From: Heterobilharzia americana
Lineage: Eukaryota > Platyhelminthes > Trematoda > Strigeidida > Schistosomatidae
Assembly: GCA_944470555.2 (NCBI GenBank)
Contig: OX104127.1
Span: forward strand, 45,001,934-45,065,933
Direction: 5' to 3'
DNA: 64,000 bases
Shown here piece by piece: positions 1 to 12,400 of this stretch. Under the pieces are notes generated by a model. It saw only the letters and a program-made list of their open reading frames with translations, was not told the origin of the DNA and did not search any database. A program made the position numbers and the translations under genes. Within the stretch, counting starts at the first letter, position 1. Each line of letters starts with the position of its first letter.

Positions 1-1849
1 GCATCCCATGCAGCTAGCAGCAGTACGACTTCGCCCTCAGACCTCCATCATAGTGTAGTAATTTACACTACAACGGTAACTGCTTTTCATCTAACCACTA
101 TCCAACAGACCTTTTTGGTATGGCAGGACCTCGAGGAAACAAGCGTTCCACCAGCATAGCTCGTTGGGTCATTGGGATATGCAAGCCCGACCACCATGTC
201 AAGGTAGCAGCTATCGGTGGGGATTCATGCTGGTTACAGGTAGTAGATATAACACTCACTGTTATGAGTAATCTATTAACTTATCGGAGGGACTAACTGT
301 AAAGGCCAGTGAAATAAACAGTCATGTTTTTTTACACTGTGTAGAAAGGTAGTTATTGAGAAAATAAAGAAGCTTAATTGATTGATTCAGAAGTTGCTAG
401 GGATACTTCTAAAGTCTCTCATTGGAGATGGTTTAAAACCAGGTTGTTCACCTCGAATTTTACTGTATGTGGAAAGGAGATGAACAAATTACACATAAAG
501 CATAGAGTAGTAAAAAAAGAAGGGATTAGTACTCAAAAGAGAGAAAGATGATTAAAGAACCAATAAGGTCCACGAATATTTTGATGCAAAAGCTCAGAAC
601 TCAGACCTAATGAATTCAAAAAGTTGGTGAATGTATTGAATTAGGGAGAAAATATGAAACTTCCAAGTAATCTAGTATACAGACATTAGATATTAAATGA
701 TTGAAAGTCCTAAAGTTAGACAAAGTGACTGTTGAAGCCGGTTATCAAAATCCAACTGCAACCTGAAGGAAAACTGACAATGTATTGAAGGTTTAAATAC
801 AATTTAGTATGGCTGTCCAATTAGTTAGCTTGGTGATCAAATCAACAACTGAGTTGAGAGATTTCAGTCATTCATCATGACTAGAGAAGATGACATTGGT
901 TTTCGTCCAGTGAATGGTCAATATGCATGACCTTTAGAAAAGAAATTACTCTACACGCTAAATTCAAGCTAATGTACAGATGATAGTTCATCGGTTTCTT
1001 CCGTAGAGCAACCATCAACTAACCACTAAATTCTCTCACAGTAGTTAAAATACTATAATGGCTGACCTCTCTCACCATCTGGTAAAGTTAAGGTTTACTT
1101 TTAGCCTCAGAGTTTCATATAATAATGTGTCAAGAGAGTATCTCAAAAATGCTACAGTATTTCACCTGCAGAAATTCAGGTCTTTTTCAGTATTGCATCA
1201 TTATCTGTGAGCAGCAGTACATAAAGCTATATTATTTGGAACAATTCTGCATGGTCTAAGTCGATATCGTCGTATGATCTCGTACAACGTTGTTTATCAA
1301 CATTACACATTTTCTTTTGATTCATAAGTGTATATAAAAATTTGAATTAAAATTTGAAACTTCAAAATTGATGAGCGTGGCCATGAATCTTTGAGGGGAT
1401 ATGGACCTCCTCAAGGTTTACGACAGGTCCTATGGAGCGATGACAACAGGTACTTAACTTCCTGTTAATTAACTTTAAATATCTAACGCTGACGTTCAGT
1501 GGATCACACTTTCGTTTTCGCATTAAAAGCGGTTACTTATTCAAACTGTCAAATGCTTTAATGCTTCGTAAATAGCTTTCATTATATTTAGAAGCGATAG
1601 TCGGAAAGAAAAGTGTTCTTTTCAATGAATTCTCTTCAGGTCCTACAGTTATAAAATGCATTTGTACAGTGTAAAAACAAGTCGTGTTAGGGGGCAGGCA
1701 CATTTTCAAAATGGAGTGAGATCTAGGGATCATAGGAAAATGGATTTATCTTTCTAAATTAGTCAATAATGTGGTGACACATATACACAAGAATGATGTG
1801 ATGGTGGAACAAAAAGATGATGGATAAGATGGCAAGAGTGGTCCTTAGT
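1..1849. other. No recognised gene
   Basis: AT-rich sequence with only short ORFs and no recognised protein family. It could hold the 5' non-coding exon or promoter of the bHLH-PAS gene, but no site could be supported. Confidence 0.5.
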
Positions 1850-2700
1850 TTGCTGAAGGCCAAGAGAGAAGTAACGCTTGGACATGTTCTTTCTGAATGA
1901 AGAGTTCAGGTGTGATCAATCTTATTGCAACAGCCCCCACTATGTTGAGTAGGGGTTGGAGAGCTACATGTGGTGTCGTTTTCGGAACACGATAAATGAC
2001 ATTGAAAGTTTTATTAGCATCTATGTGATGCCCTGTGTCGACTAGATGCTCTAGGACTGAACTTTTCACCCCTTCCACTTCTCCCTTTCCGAACGGAGCT
2101 GGTAAATGCTCTCGTATCTGGAGACGAACCTGTCTAATCCTACACTCTGTGTAACTAGTTCCACAGGAACAGTTAAATGGATGTGTGCATGATGGAGAGC
2201 TAAGATTAGGTAGGCTGTCCTTTAGTCTTGGACTGAGCATTAGCTGACTATTGAGTGATATGCAAAGCTGACCTGCATAAAACATCCTATTGGCTGCTCT
2301 AGCTAGGCTTCGTGAAAGAATGTCACTTGCAAAATCTCCCTTGAATTGTAAGCATAGAAACAAAGACTTCCTCCTCACTGTCATCGGTTTTCATTTAGTA
2401 CCAATGTAGTTGATGTTAGTTTTGACGAACCTGTCCGGATATGCATTTTCACTTAGGATATCACGGGTACACAGTACTTCTTTTTCTATACACTTCTTGG
2501 AACAAATCGATCCTACTCTAAAAGCCAGGCACCTGATTATGTTACGTTTGTATTTCATCGGTACGAAGCTGAGAAAGTGCATATACTGTGCGTCAGACGT
2601 TAGTTTTTTATATATGCTTCTCAGTATAGAGCCATCTTTGTTTCTTGTCATTAGCATATCAAGAAAATATATCGAATCATTGATTTCATTTTGTATGTAA
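1850..2700 (-). mobile_element. Penelope-like element, 5'-truncated, 3' part of RT plus GIY-YIG endonuclease
   Basis: Read on the minus strand, 2657-2391 encodes the end of a Penelope reverse transcriptase (MKYKRNIIRCLAFR, then NAYPDRFVKTNI). 2384-1845 encodes a GIY-YIG-type C-terminus with a cysteine pair (NCSCGTSYTECRIRQVRLQI) and REHLPAPFGKGE. The two pieces are out of frame and the Gly of YIGRT is lost, so it is dead. It sits just upstream of the bHLH exon. Confidence 0.75.
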
Positions 2701-2955
2701 AATGAATTGATGGATGAGGGCTGTTGAAATGGTTCAGAATGGAATTAATATATATGCACCTATCATTTTATTGTTGGTTACCTAACCGCGATCTACCAAG
2801 AATTATAATTTAACAGGCCATTTTGTTTTGCTTTGTTATTGCGTGAAGACCTGAATTATTCATGTTAATTTTTAAAGCACTGGGAATCGGATCGTTTACA
2901 CTGAAAAATATGTTTTATGCTTACAACTGTTTAAAATTACTTTTTCAACTTACAG

Positions 2956-3498
2956 ATATTATGAAAAGGAGAACAGAACGTAAAAGCCGAAATAAACCAC
3001 CTACATTGAACCTACTGATGCCTTCATTGTTATCAGAATCATTTTCTAATCATCAAATAAGAACAGAGAATGGTGAACTAAATGAGAGACGTGCAAATCA
3101 ACGAAAAGAACGATCACGTCTAGCTGCACAGATAAGACGGAATCGTGAAGGTCAGAGTTTAATGTTAATGCAGAATGCCCTACCAATATCTTCTCGCGTA
3201 CTGGGATTAAGTTTAATCCACTTGAAATGTGATACATCTCACTATAGCATTGGAATCAATCAATCTGCATCAAGAAATAATGAATTACAATCGGGAACAG
3301 TAAGCAATTCACAAAAGAAGTTTTATAATTCTACTGCAGCATCGTCGAACCCTATCATAACAACTCTGACAACGTCAACCAGTACAATGACACTACCGTC
3401 GACAACTTCAAGCACATCTGCAGCCATTAATTTAGAAAAGACTGGAGTGCTTCGTATTGCTGGACATACTCTGTTCCTACTTAATAAACTTTCTTCAT
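2956..3498 (+). CDS. Exon with bHLH domain
   Basis: An acceptor (ttacag, ending at 2955) lies five bases before the ATG at 2961, so a 5' UTR exon is probably upstream. The donor is gtaagt at 3499. The ATG at 2862 lies before this acceptor, in probable intron, so it was not used. The frame is open from the acceptor, so the true start could also lie in an upstream exon. The basic region and helix 1 (residues 43-76) are separated from helix 2 (158-178) by a loop of about 80 residues rich in Ser, Thr and Asn. A normal bHLH loop is about 5-20 residues. The exon ends one base into a codon. Confidence 0.85.
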
Positions 3499-6400
3499 GT
3501 AAGTTACAAATTTTACATGTGTAAACGAATTTCAGTTCTTAGATTCACTTACGAGCAGGTGAAACCGTAGTTGTAATAGTGTCTGTCATGGAAAGTTGTC
3601 GCAAACAGTCTAAAAAGCAATCACTTAATTAGTTTTCACGTTTAATCAAGGCAAGAGAATACAGCTAGGCAGCTGGCATTGTGCAGGCACCCGATAGCTT
3701 CTCAGAGTACTTTGTAACTGTTAATTGCATAGAGGCAGTCAGTAGGAAGCCCAGGACCAAGGTTTCGTGCTTTTTGGCCATAGTCAGCAAGGCGTATCTG
3801 CAACCTCAACGGAATTGATGTCCCGCCTGAGATCCAAACCCGTGTCACCCAGTGCTGCAGTTAGAGATATTACCACTGAGCTATTCAGGCAAAGACTGAC
3901 CTTTGTGACTGTATTGGGCACATTGATTGGTCACTGAAAAGTAACCAAATTCATGTTGTCTAGTCCTAAGTTCTGATCGAATTCTATCGATCGACTTTGA
4001 ATCTCAGGCGGGACATCAGTTCAGTAGGGGTTGCAGATAATCCTTGATGACGAGTACCAAAAAGCACGAAACCTACGTCGAGAGCTTCCTGCCGATCCCC
4101 TCTATCCAACTAACATCTATTAAAGTGTATCGTGATGTTGTGTCAATTAGCCTGGTGGCCACATTGCAAAATGATCGATAGGATTCGATCAGCATGAAGC
4201 TGGTTACTCGCTAGTGACCAGTCAATACACTTTGTAACTGTTCTGCACTTTAATCCCAATAAGCAACTGGATCTCCTAATCCATTCAGAGTAGATTATGG
4301 AACAAGTAGCGTAATAGCTGCTGGTTGGAATCTTGTCACGACTTAAGTTTGTGTTCAGTCGTAATCATCATCATATCAACCTAAAATATGTTGAACGCAT
4401 TACTTCCCCTTCGCAGGTGGTGAATGTAGTGGTTGGTTTCTACTAGAATCCTAGTCTTCACTAGATTGTTACAACTTACAATTTTTCAAAAATTACGTTG
4501 CTGTTGGCAACTAACAGAAAGTAAGTGATCTAGCAAAAGATGATTCTGAATGACATATGCTATCAGACAAGTTCTGAATCCAACTCACAAGCTATTGTTG
4601 AGCAAATCAAGGTCACACTTGTTCAAACCTCAATTAAACTGGCTGACATTGACATACTGATGAGGTAAATAAGATAGTTTTACTTATTTCAAAGGCATGT
4701 AACTGCTATGCGTCACCGTGGTTTGATAAGACCTACAACATCTATCAAATTGATATGGTTAGGTATTTCCTTTTCTCGTCTATTTCTGAAGATGAATAGG
4801 ATAGTATATACACTTTTGTGGATGTTTCTTTTTCATGTCACAAACGGGGATATTTTGCTTGTCCTAACTAGTATAAGATAGAGATTTTAGGAATTATTGA
4901 AATATCAATATGAATGGATAAATATTTATCGACATTTGCAAACAAAAGTTTCCAGCTTATCCTTATTCAATCATTACTTCATCGAAATGGTAGAAAGTTC
5001 CTAAATAAGTTTTTATTTGATAACACCTGCGATAGTAAACTGGTTAGTTGCTGGAGAGTAACCAATTTCATACTGTCTGGACATAGTGCTGACCTAATCC
5101 TCTCTATCATTCCGCGATCTGGTCATCATCATCAAGATCAACATGGGACCAGACATTACTGCGTAACGGTCGAAGATGCCACACCTCATATCAGCACCTC
5201 GAGCAAAAAGCCAATAGAATGGAAGATGAAGAAAGAGAGAAAAATCGGTCAAGGGAAGTGTCAGTAGAAAGTAGTAAAAGAAAGGAAGGAGGAATGAGAT
5301 GATGAGATTAAGTATATCGGTTAAAATGAGGACGATGTGTGCATACATTTTTGCCAGTGATAGCGGTTCTGAACCATATCACCAAAAGTCTCCAGTCACT
5401 GGTTTATTTTGTCCGGTGGACTCCAACCGGCTAGTCTGCATCGATCTACATGGCTCAATCCAACAGTCAAGTTCATGGATTGATACCATGTTTTAACGTG
5501 TCCATCGCGAGCCTTTTTACAGCCTGAACCTACTTCGGACAACATTGTGCGACAAGGTATACAATGGTTAAGCATTCGTAACACATGTTTGAGCCATCTC
5601 ACTCGATGAGGGTTCACAACCGCACCAACTGTCTTTACTCTCCTCCGTAAAACTCCACGCCTGACTTCTGCGTTACTCACGTGGTGACACCACGAAATAT
5701 GGCCTATACTACGAAAGTAATGGTGGTCAAACACCTGAGAACTTCTCATATCTTCTAGCCTTATTGTCCATGTTTCACAGCCATACAATAGAACAGAGCG
5801 AATCGCAGCACAGTACACTCGACCCTCAATAGACACTCAGATATCACAGCGGCGCCAAAGATGGTGTAAGTTGGCAAAAGCCAACCGAGACTTTTGTATC
5901 CGTGCAGAGATTTCGTCGGCCACTGACCAACGCAGCAGGTCTGATTCGACTTCCCTGGTACGTAAAGTATTCAACGCCCCCAACCACTTCACTCTATTGC
6001 TGGTTGGGATACCCCTGAAGATCAGTCCCGGAGTAACAATTTGCGTTTAGGTGGCTAGAAACGCATCTTAAACATTCTCAAATTGCCACTCAAGGTGCCT
6101 GGATCTTATCAGCTTTTCCACCTGAAAAAACTATACCATCTGTGTGTTTCAGGTCCACAGAAAATTCTCCTGTGATCGAGTCAACCTCTGTATAGCCAGA
6201 TTATGGCAGAGAGACCTCCTAAGAGCATCTGTGATTAAATTGAATAAGAATTCGGTCACCAGGCTACAAGACTCAGAATCGGGGTGCACTTTGGTTGGTG
6301 TTAGTTGGCTGGGGATAATCGACAGGAAGTTCTCTGCCTAGGTCTTATGCTCTTTGGCAGCCATCAGAAAGGCATATCTGCAACAAAACGATTGACGGAC

Positions 6401-9400
6401 ATCGGTTAGTACTCAGAACTAGATAACATGAAAATTGGTTACTCTCTAGTAACTAATAAGTGTTCTTCATTCAATCCTATGGAAAGTTAATCGCAGCTCA
6501 GATAGCTCAGTATAACGTCTCTAAATGAAACACCGGGTCACGTGTGTTCAACTCTCTCCAGGGACATCAGTTTCTCCGAGGTTGCAGATACATCCTGCTG
6601 GCGAGTGCCAGCAAGCGTTAAACCTAGGCAAAGGGGTTCCTGTTAAATACCTCCTTCTGTCTAGCTGAATATTTAACAGCATACCTATTAGAAACAAATG
6701 TATCAGTTTACTGTGACGTTGGACCTGAAGTTACCTGGTTACCTTCACGGAGACGCATTCCCTCATCTGTCGTGCAGATTTCAAGTATTTTCAAATAATT
6801 CACAATTTATTTTGAAGTATTTGCACTGAAATTTGAATCAGTGTATTTTTGACAGAGTTTTATCACTGAAGATGCCAATTTGCATCAACGTATTTCATTT
6901 TCACCCCACGTAAGTCACAGATATGATAATTTAAGATGACCTTTGACAGAACCATTTTTATGCAATAAACTCTCAGATAGGTACATTCTAGCAGGTATCT
7001 TTTATGGCGAAAAACTTCTAGCAGTGCATATTTCTTCCAAAGTATTTTAACGCTGAGAAGAGAAGATTCTTGTGATGTTATGCATTTCTCTGAGAGGTAG
7101 TAAATAAGTTATTAAACATTTTATCCCTTTAAGCTAATATCTTGCCTATAAATCTTTATTTTCAAAACAGGATATACAGCGGACAACATGCTTTTAAAAT
7201 CTTTGTAGTGATGATTCGGCAGTTAGATTCATTACTCATCAATATTTTACATTTTAGTTTCAGACCTTTATAACAACAGTTGAACAGCAACTGACGATTA
7301 AAATATCTTGCATATTTTATGAATTCTGAGAAGTATCACAACATGATTATTGTTTAGTTCGACTTTACGAAGTTCATTACACTACCACAACAACAACAAC
7401 TATTACTTCAAGGTTAAGAATGATAGTTGCAGAACAAGACTTAGAGAATCTCACAGGACAATTATCTCAGAAGGAAGTTGAAAGTTCGTAACCATCCCCT
7501 TAATGTAGGTCAAGGGTATTGGAGGTAGGTATTGGAAAAATGCATAGGAAAATAATGATTTTTTCCATTATTATCAAGATAATATTCTTTTGATCCACAG
7601 TGTTCGTAATTGATTTAAGGCAGTCTGTTTCTAACGATTTATATCTTTTACAGAATGTGATAGTGATTCTTACTGAGATACTATCTATCGTCCTATAAGT
7701 GACAAAGGTGGTAGGTGAATTGTTGATTTCTCTACTTGATCATACCAGAAAATATTTCTACACTGCTTGACTAGCTGGCATTAAATAGGTAACAAACTAT
7801 GTCGATTCACTCATTATTAACTTTATTTGACTCACCGAAACCATGAAAAGTTAAAATTATTAATCTATCCTACGTTCACAAATTTTAGATCTTGGAGTAC
7901 AAATGCAACTTAACTTAGGTTTGAACAGTCGTTCAATGTACGGAATGTTGATTGATTCAAAAGAAATGCGAATTGCTTATGCTACTCCAGCTCTAGCTGA
8001 AGCTGTTGGTTGGCCATGGGTACGTGGTGTTCAGTGTTTCAGGAATTTTTAAATTTTTATCACTTGTTGATGGTTTTTATATTATCAGCTGATGCTACAT
8101 CAGTGTTTGATGTAAAGATGCTTTTGGTAATCATCAAGAAATCATGTCAGAGATACACAATTGTTTACATAACATAAGTATTTATAAAAGACTAAAAAAT
8201 TATTTTGTCTGCACCAGACTGATTTGCATTGCTTGGTGTTGTTGTGGAAGTTTTTTCTCGTACAGCATATAGCGAACAAAACCTGATATTTAGTCGGTCG
8301 GTAGTACTACTTATGATATCTATGAGTGGATGGGCTGCATAACTTTAACACTGAATAAATGGTAATAAAAATAGTTTTCTTTGTGTTCTAAATTTTCTTG
8401 ATTATTTACTACTACTATTCTGTTCTTGAACTGACAATGTAATCGCTGCTAATGATGATAATTTCAAAAAGTTCTATCAACTACTATTACTATAGGGTCT
8501 GTATGTGGGGACATGATCCTACAACGCCGAAAGTCTCTAAAGCGGAATCAGAAAAAAGATGGACGTGCTCTACTAGCATACTATGATTAAAAATCAATTT
8601 AACGCAATTCATTGTAAATGCTAAAGGTCTTAAAGGTGTGGACGATACGGTCATAATGTAAGCGAGTGAGAAAAAACGGCGCGGAACATAAGTTTATTTA
8701 TTATTAATTGAGAGCTGCTTTCATTCACCTCACACGCGAGTACAACAACCGCTAATCGCGAATTATGTTGTAGATTATTATACTAACTAGAACAGAACAA
8801 GATGAAGTTGAAAGCACAACTTTCTTGATTAAATTGAGATTATTATTATTAATTGGTTCTTGGTTTCCTAGTGGAACATACAGCTTCAGTAGCACGTCTC
8901 CATTCCACTCTCCACTCTCTGGCTAGTAGGGGAATCCATGACACATGTTTCGTCCTACTTAGGACTTGTCAGTTAAATCTACCTGCTTCATAATTTGCGA
9001 TGTTCCCACTAGGACTTGAATCCAAATAACATCATAGCTAACCAACTCGTTCACCTCTTTATCCAACGCATATGACTGTATTTGTGAATATGTGGGTTTG
9101 CTGCCTTTGTATACATGTAGATTAATGCAAAACTGGTGATTTTGTAAAGTGAATGATTCATTCTTACAGTTGGTATCTGAGTTAACAAACCTAATTTTAA
9201 AATAATAGTGTTAATGAATTCTGTTATCCGTTTGGAAGGTATACAGTTATTCACCGAAATGCAACGTTTTGAGAATTTACTTTCATTTCCAATCACTTTC
9301 TTAATGAAACACAATAAATAGCACAAACTTTCAATGAAATTTCATATTCACAGATTGTTCCATCTAAAAAAATCATGTTCCATAAAAGTGTTAACGCCTT

Positions 9401-12400
9401 CTTTTGTTAACAAAATCAAAAAAGCAGAGAGAATATCAAAAGTGTTTATCTATCTGGTACGAAATATTTTAGATATTATCACGACTGAAAATAATCAAAA
9501 GAAACTTGTGATTGACATCAGTTTTCTTTTTATCATCATGATACGGTTGGTTGTAAAGATTTGAAAGGTTTGAATGAAACTGGTTGAATGAACAGATTTG
9601 TTTCCTTTTGGTGGATGATAAAAAGGGAAGTATTTTTCTATAACTATGACCCCATAACTGGATGTACCTACCTCCCGATGAGTGATGTTGTTCCCACCGG
9701 GATTCCGACTTGGGACCGACCGCCTCAAACGCGAGAGCGTTATCCGCTATACCACCGAGTCACATTAGCTAATTTATGTGCGGTGAGTATAGTTTTAGTG
9801 TTATTGCTTGTAGTATACCGTCGTTGATTGGACCGAATTCATCAGTCTCCGTTGGCATATGGGCTCCTGTGCGGATGCCTCAATATCGCCTGTGTTTTAA
9901 TTATGTATAGTAATGATAGACAGGAAGCCTTTTCCACTGCTAGTCACTGCCCATCATTACTATACATAATTAAAACACAGGCGATATTGAGGCATCCGCA
10001 CAGGAGCCCATATGCCAACGGAGACTGATGAATTCGGTCCAATCAACGACGGTATAATACAAGCAATAACACTATAAGTCCCATGTATAAAAAAGGCATT
10101 TGGGTGGCTCTTATTTTACACTGCTTAAGGCTTAAACACCTTTCACTTGCATTCAGCTGGCAGTCATGATGAATAAATCGATTATTGAAGATGTACAATA
10201 CGATAGACTGAAGTAACATCATAAGTGCTTTCATGGCATCATGGGGTATTTCACTCTTGATACATTTCCATCACATTTAAGAAAATTAAAAAGATACGCA
10301 CTATTCAACAACCCAGAGGACATGTTCAGTGGTCATAAATGTGTGTGGAAGTTAGTAGACTGAAAGAAACTCCTACCTTACCTGCTTCGTGGATGCAGCG
10401 TCAGCTTATCTTGCTGAAATGTACTGTCTAATAACTATCGACTGTAACAATGCCCGCATATGACAGTCTATATTTGTTAATTGCCTCTTGGGTTCCTAGT
10501 GGAACATACAGCTTCAGTAGCACGTCTCCATTCCACTCTGTTCTCTTCAGTCTTTTCAACCTGGCTCCACGACTGCCCACAAGCTCTCATTTCTTCCTCA
10601 CACCATCTCCTCCATGTCACCCTCACCTAGGACGCTCAACTCGTCATTTCCCATTGGCATTCCACTCGACGACCTGGCCTGGAACGTGGTGTCCTCGAAT
10701 GGTAATCTCAGTGTATGTCCGATCTAATCCATCTGCACTTTCTTCTATATATTTGTTAAGTGATAGGTTGTTGGTTGGTTCGTTCCCAGAAATCCTCCTC
10801 GCTTATTCTTATTATTCTGGCCATGTGATCTTCAGTATCGAGCGAGCGTGGGTGGCAGCTATTGATGTATGATGTCTGTAGTTTGTTGGAAATGCTTTTC
10901 GTGACGCGCCAAGTTTCTGAACCATATAGAAGCACTGACTTGACTGACATTAGTGTTGAAAATCCAGATCTTGTTCACGCTTTATGCTGAGTGGAGTGGA
11001 GTGGAGTGCAGTAGATCTCTGTACTGATTTCAGATAATTGCAGGAAGGCCTGTCTTGCTGTCTTTCCGATCCTGGCTTTGACATCCTCATCTGTGCTTGC
11101 GCCACCTGTAGTTGAAACGATGCTGCCTAAGTAGGCAGGCAGGTGAAAGAGACAACTCCGTTTGGATTTCTCCCGTTGATGATGATTGATGCTTGTTGCT
11201 GTTGGTTGGGTATCTTCATCACCTCTGTCTTCTCTACGTTCACCTGAAGGAAGTCCCGTCTTCGCTGCCTCGCCTCTTCTGTCAACCTGTTGGTTTTCGC
11301 CTGTACATCTTTGAGTTTGTGCCACAAGATATTAGACATAAATCATCATCGTTGGTGAAATCCAAATCTTATTCTAGGTTTTTTCATCGGTCAAGCCAGT
11401 CAGCGTATGCCCATCCTCTCACTCCTCACAGTTTGTTGCATGATCCAGTCCAGTGCAGTTGACCACAATCAGGAGAATCATCGGTGTTAGTAGGTGGTAA
11501 CCTTGTCTTACTCCTTCCTGTCTTCACTTCAAAGGCGTCACTGAGCTTTCCATTGTGGATCACTTGGCATGTGGCCTCATCATATAGCATACAGCTGTTG
11601 AATGAGGTTGATAAAGATATGTGGCACTAAAACCATAGTGCTGAAGTAACTGCCTGACAAATTGCTTCTCGGTCGACGCTGTCGAAGGCCTTCTCAAAGT
11701 CGATGAAGTTGAGGTAGAGAGTTGACTGCCATTCATTCTATGCTCTGTTCTATGATGATGCGTAGAGTTGCAATTTGATCCGCACATGATTTGTTCTTCC
11801 TGAAGCCAGCCATCCTGTTTAGGTAGTAATTTTGAATCCGGACATTGTTTAGTCTCTCCAGGATGATGCGGCCTAATATTTTGCATGGGGTGGGCAGGAG
11901 CATGAATCCTTGCCAGTTCTTGCAAAGACGTAGGTCTCTTTTCTTTGGGAGTTTGACAAGGTAGCCCTTCTTACATCCACCGAGTTCCTTCCCTTCCTTC
12001 TTGCAAGCCTTCTGCGATAGTGGTGTGAGCATATCCGCTGTTGTCTCTGAATCTGTTTTCAGTGCTTCTGGTGGGATTCCATCTGGTCCTGCTGCTTTCC
12101 TGGATTTCAGCAACTTTATGGCGTTCAAGACTTCACTTCTGCTTTTGTCGGAGGGCATGTGCTCACTGGTAGTTCTGCCGTTGCTGGTTATTTGATGTAA
12201 TGTTGTTAGGTCTCTCTCTGTCTCTCCTACCAGCAGCCTGTTCTGCTTCACTTGCCAATGTCGTAGAAGTATCTGCGTCTTTGCGCGCACTCTTCTTCAC
12301 TTCTTTTCCAGTGAAGTGTTTTATAGGTTGTGTTCAGTTCCTCTTTTCGTTGTTCATCCCTGCACTGCACTGGTTCATCTTCTGCTTCACCATCTTCCTC

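Larger units (their letters stand above)
3499..7888 (+). other. Intron 1, mostly repeats
   Basis: GT-AG intron. It holds two inverted pairs of tRNA/ribozyme elements (3700-4250 and 6290-6660) and a LINE family 2 copy (5110-6110). Nothing is recognised in 4260-5100 or 6670-7888. Confidence 0.75.

Noticed and set aside
1845..2384. 179-codon minus ORF as a host gene
   Set aside because: It is the GIY-YIG end of a Penelope-like element, continued by the next frame at 2391-2657.
2862..2955. ATG at 2862 as gene start
   Set aside because: It lies before a good acceptor at 2955 and encodes an unremarkable hydrophobic stretch, so it is probably intron sequence in frame by chance.
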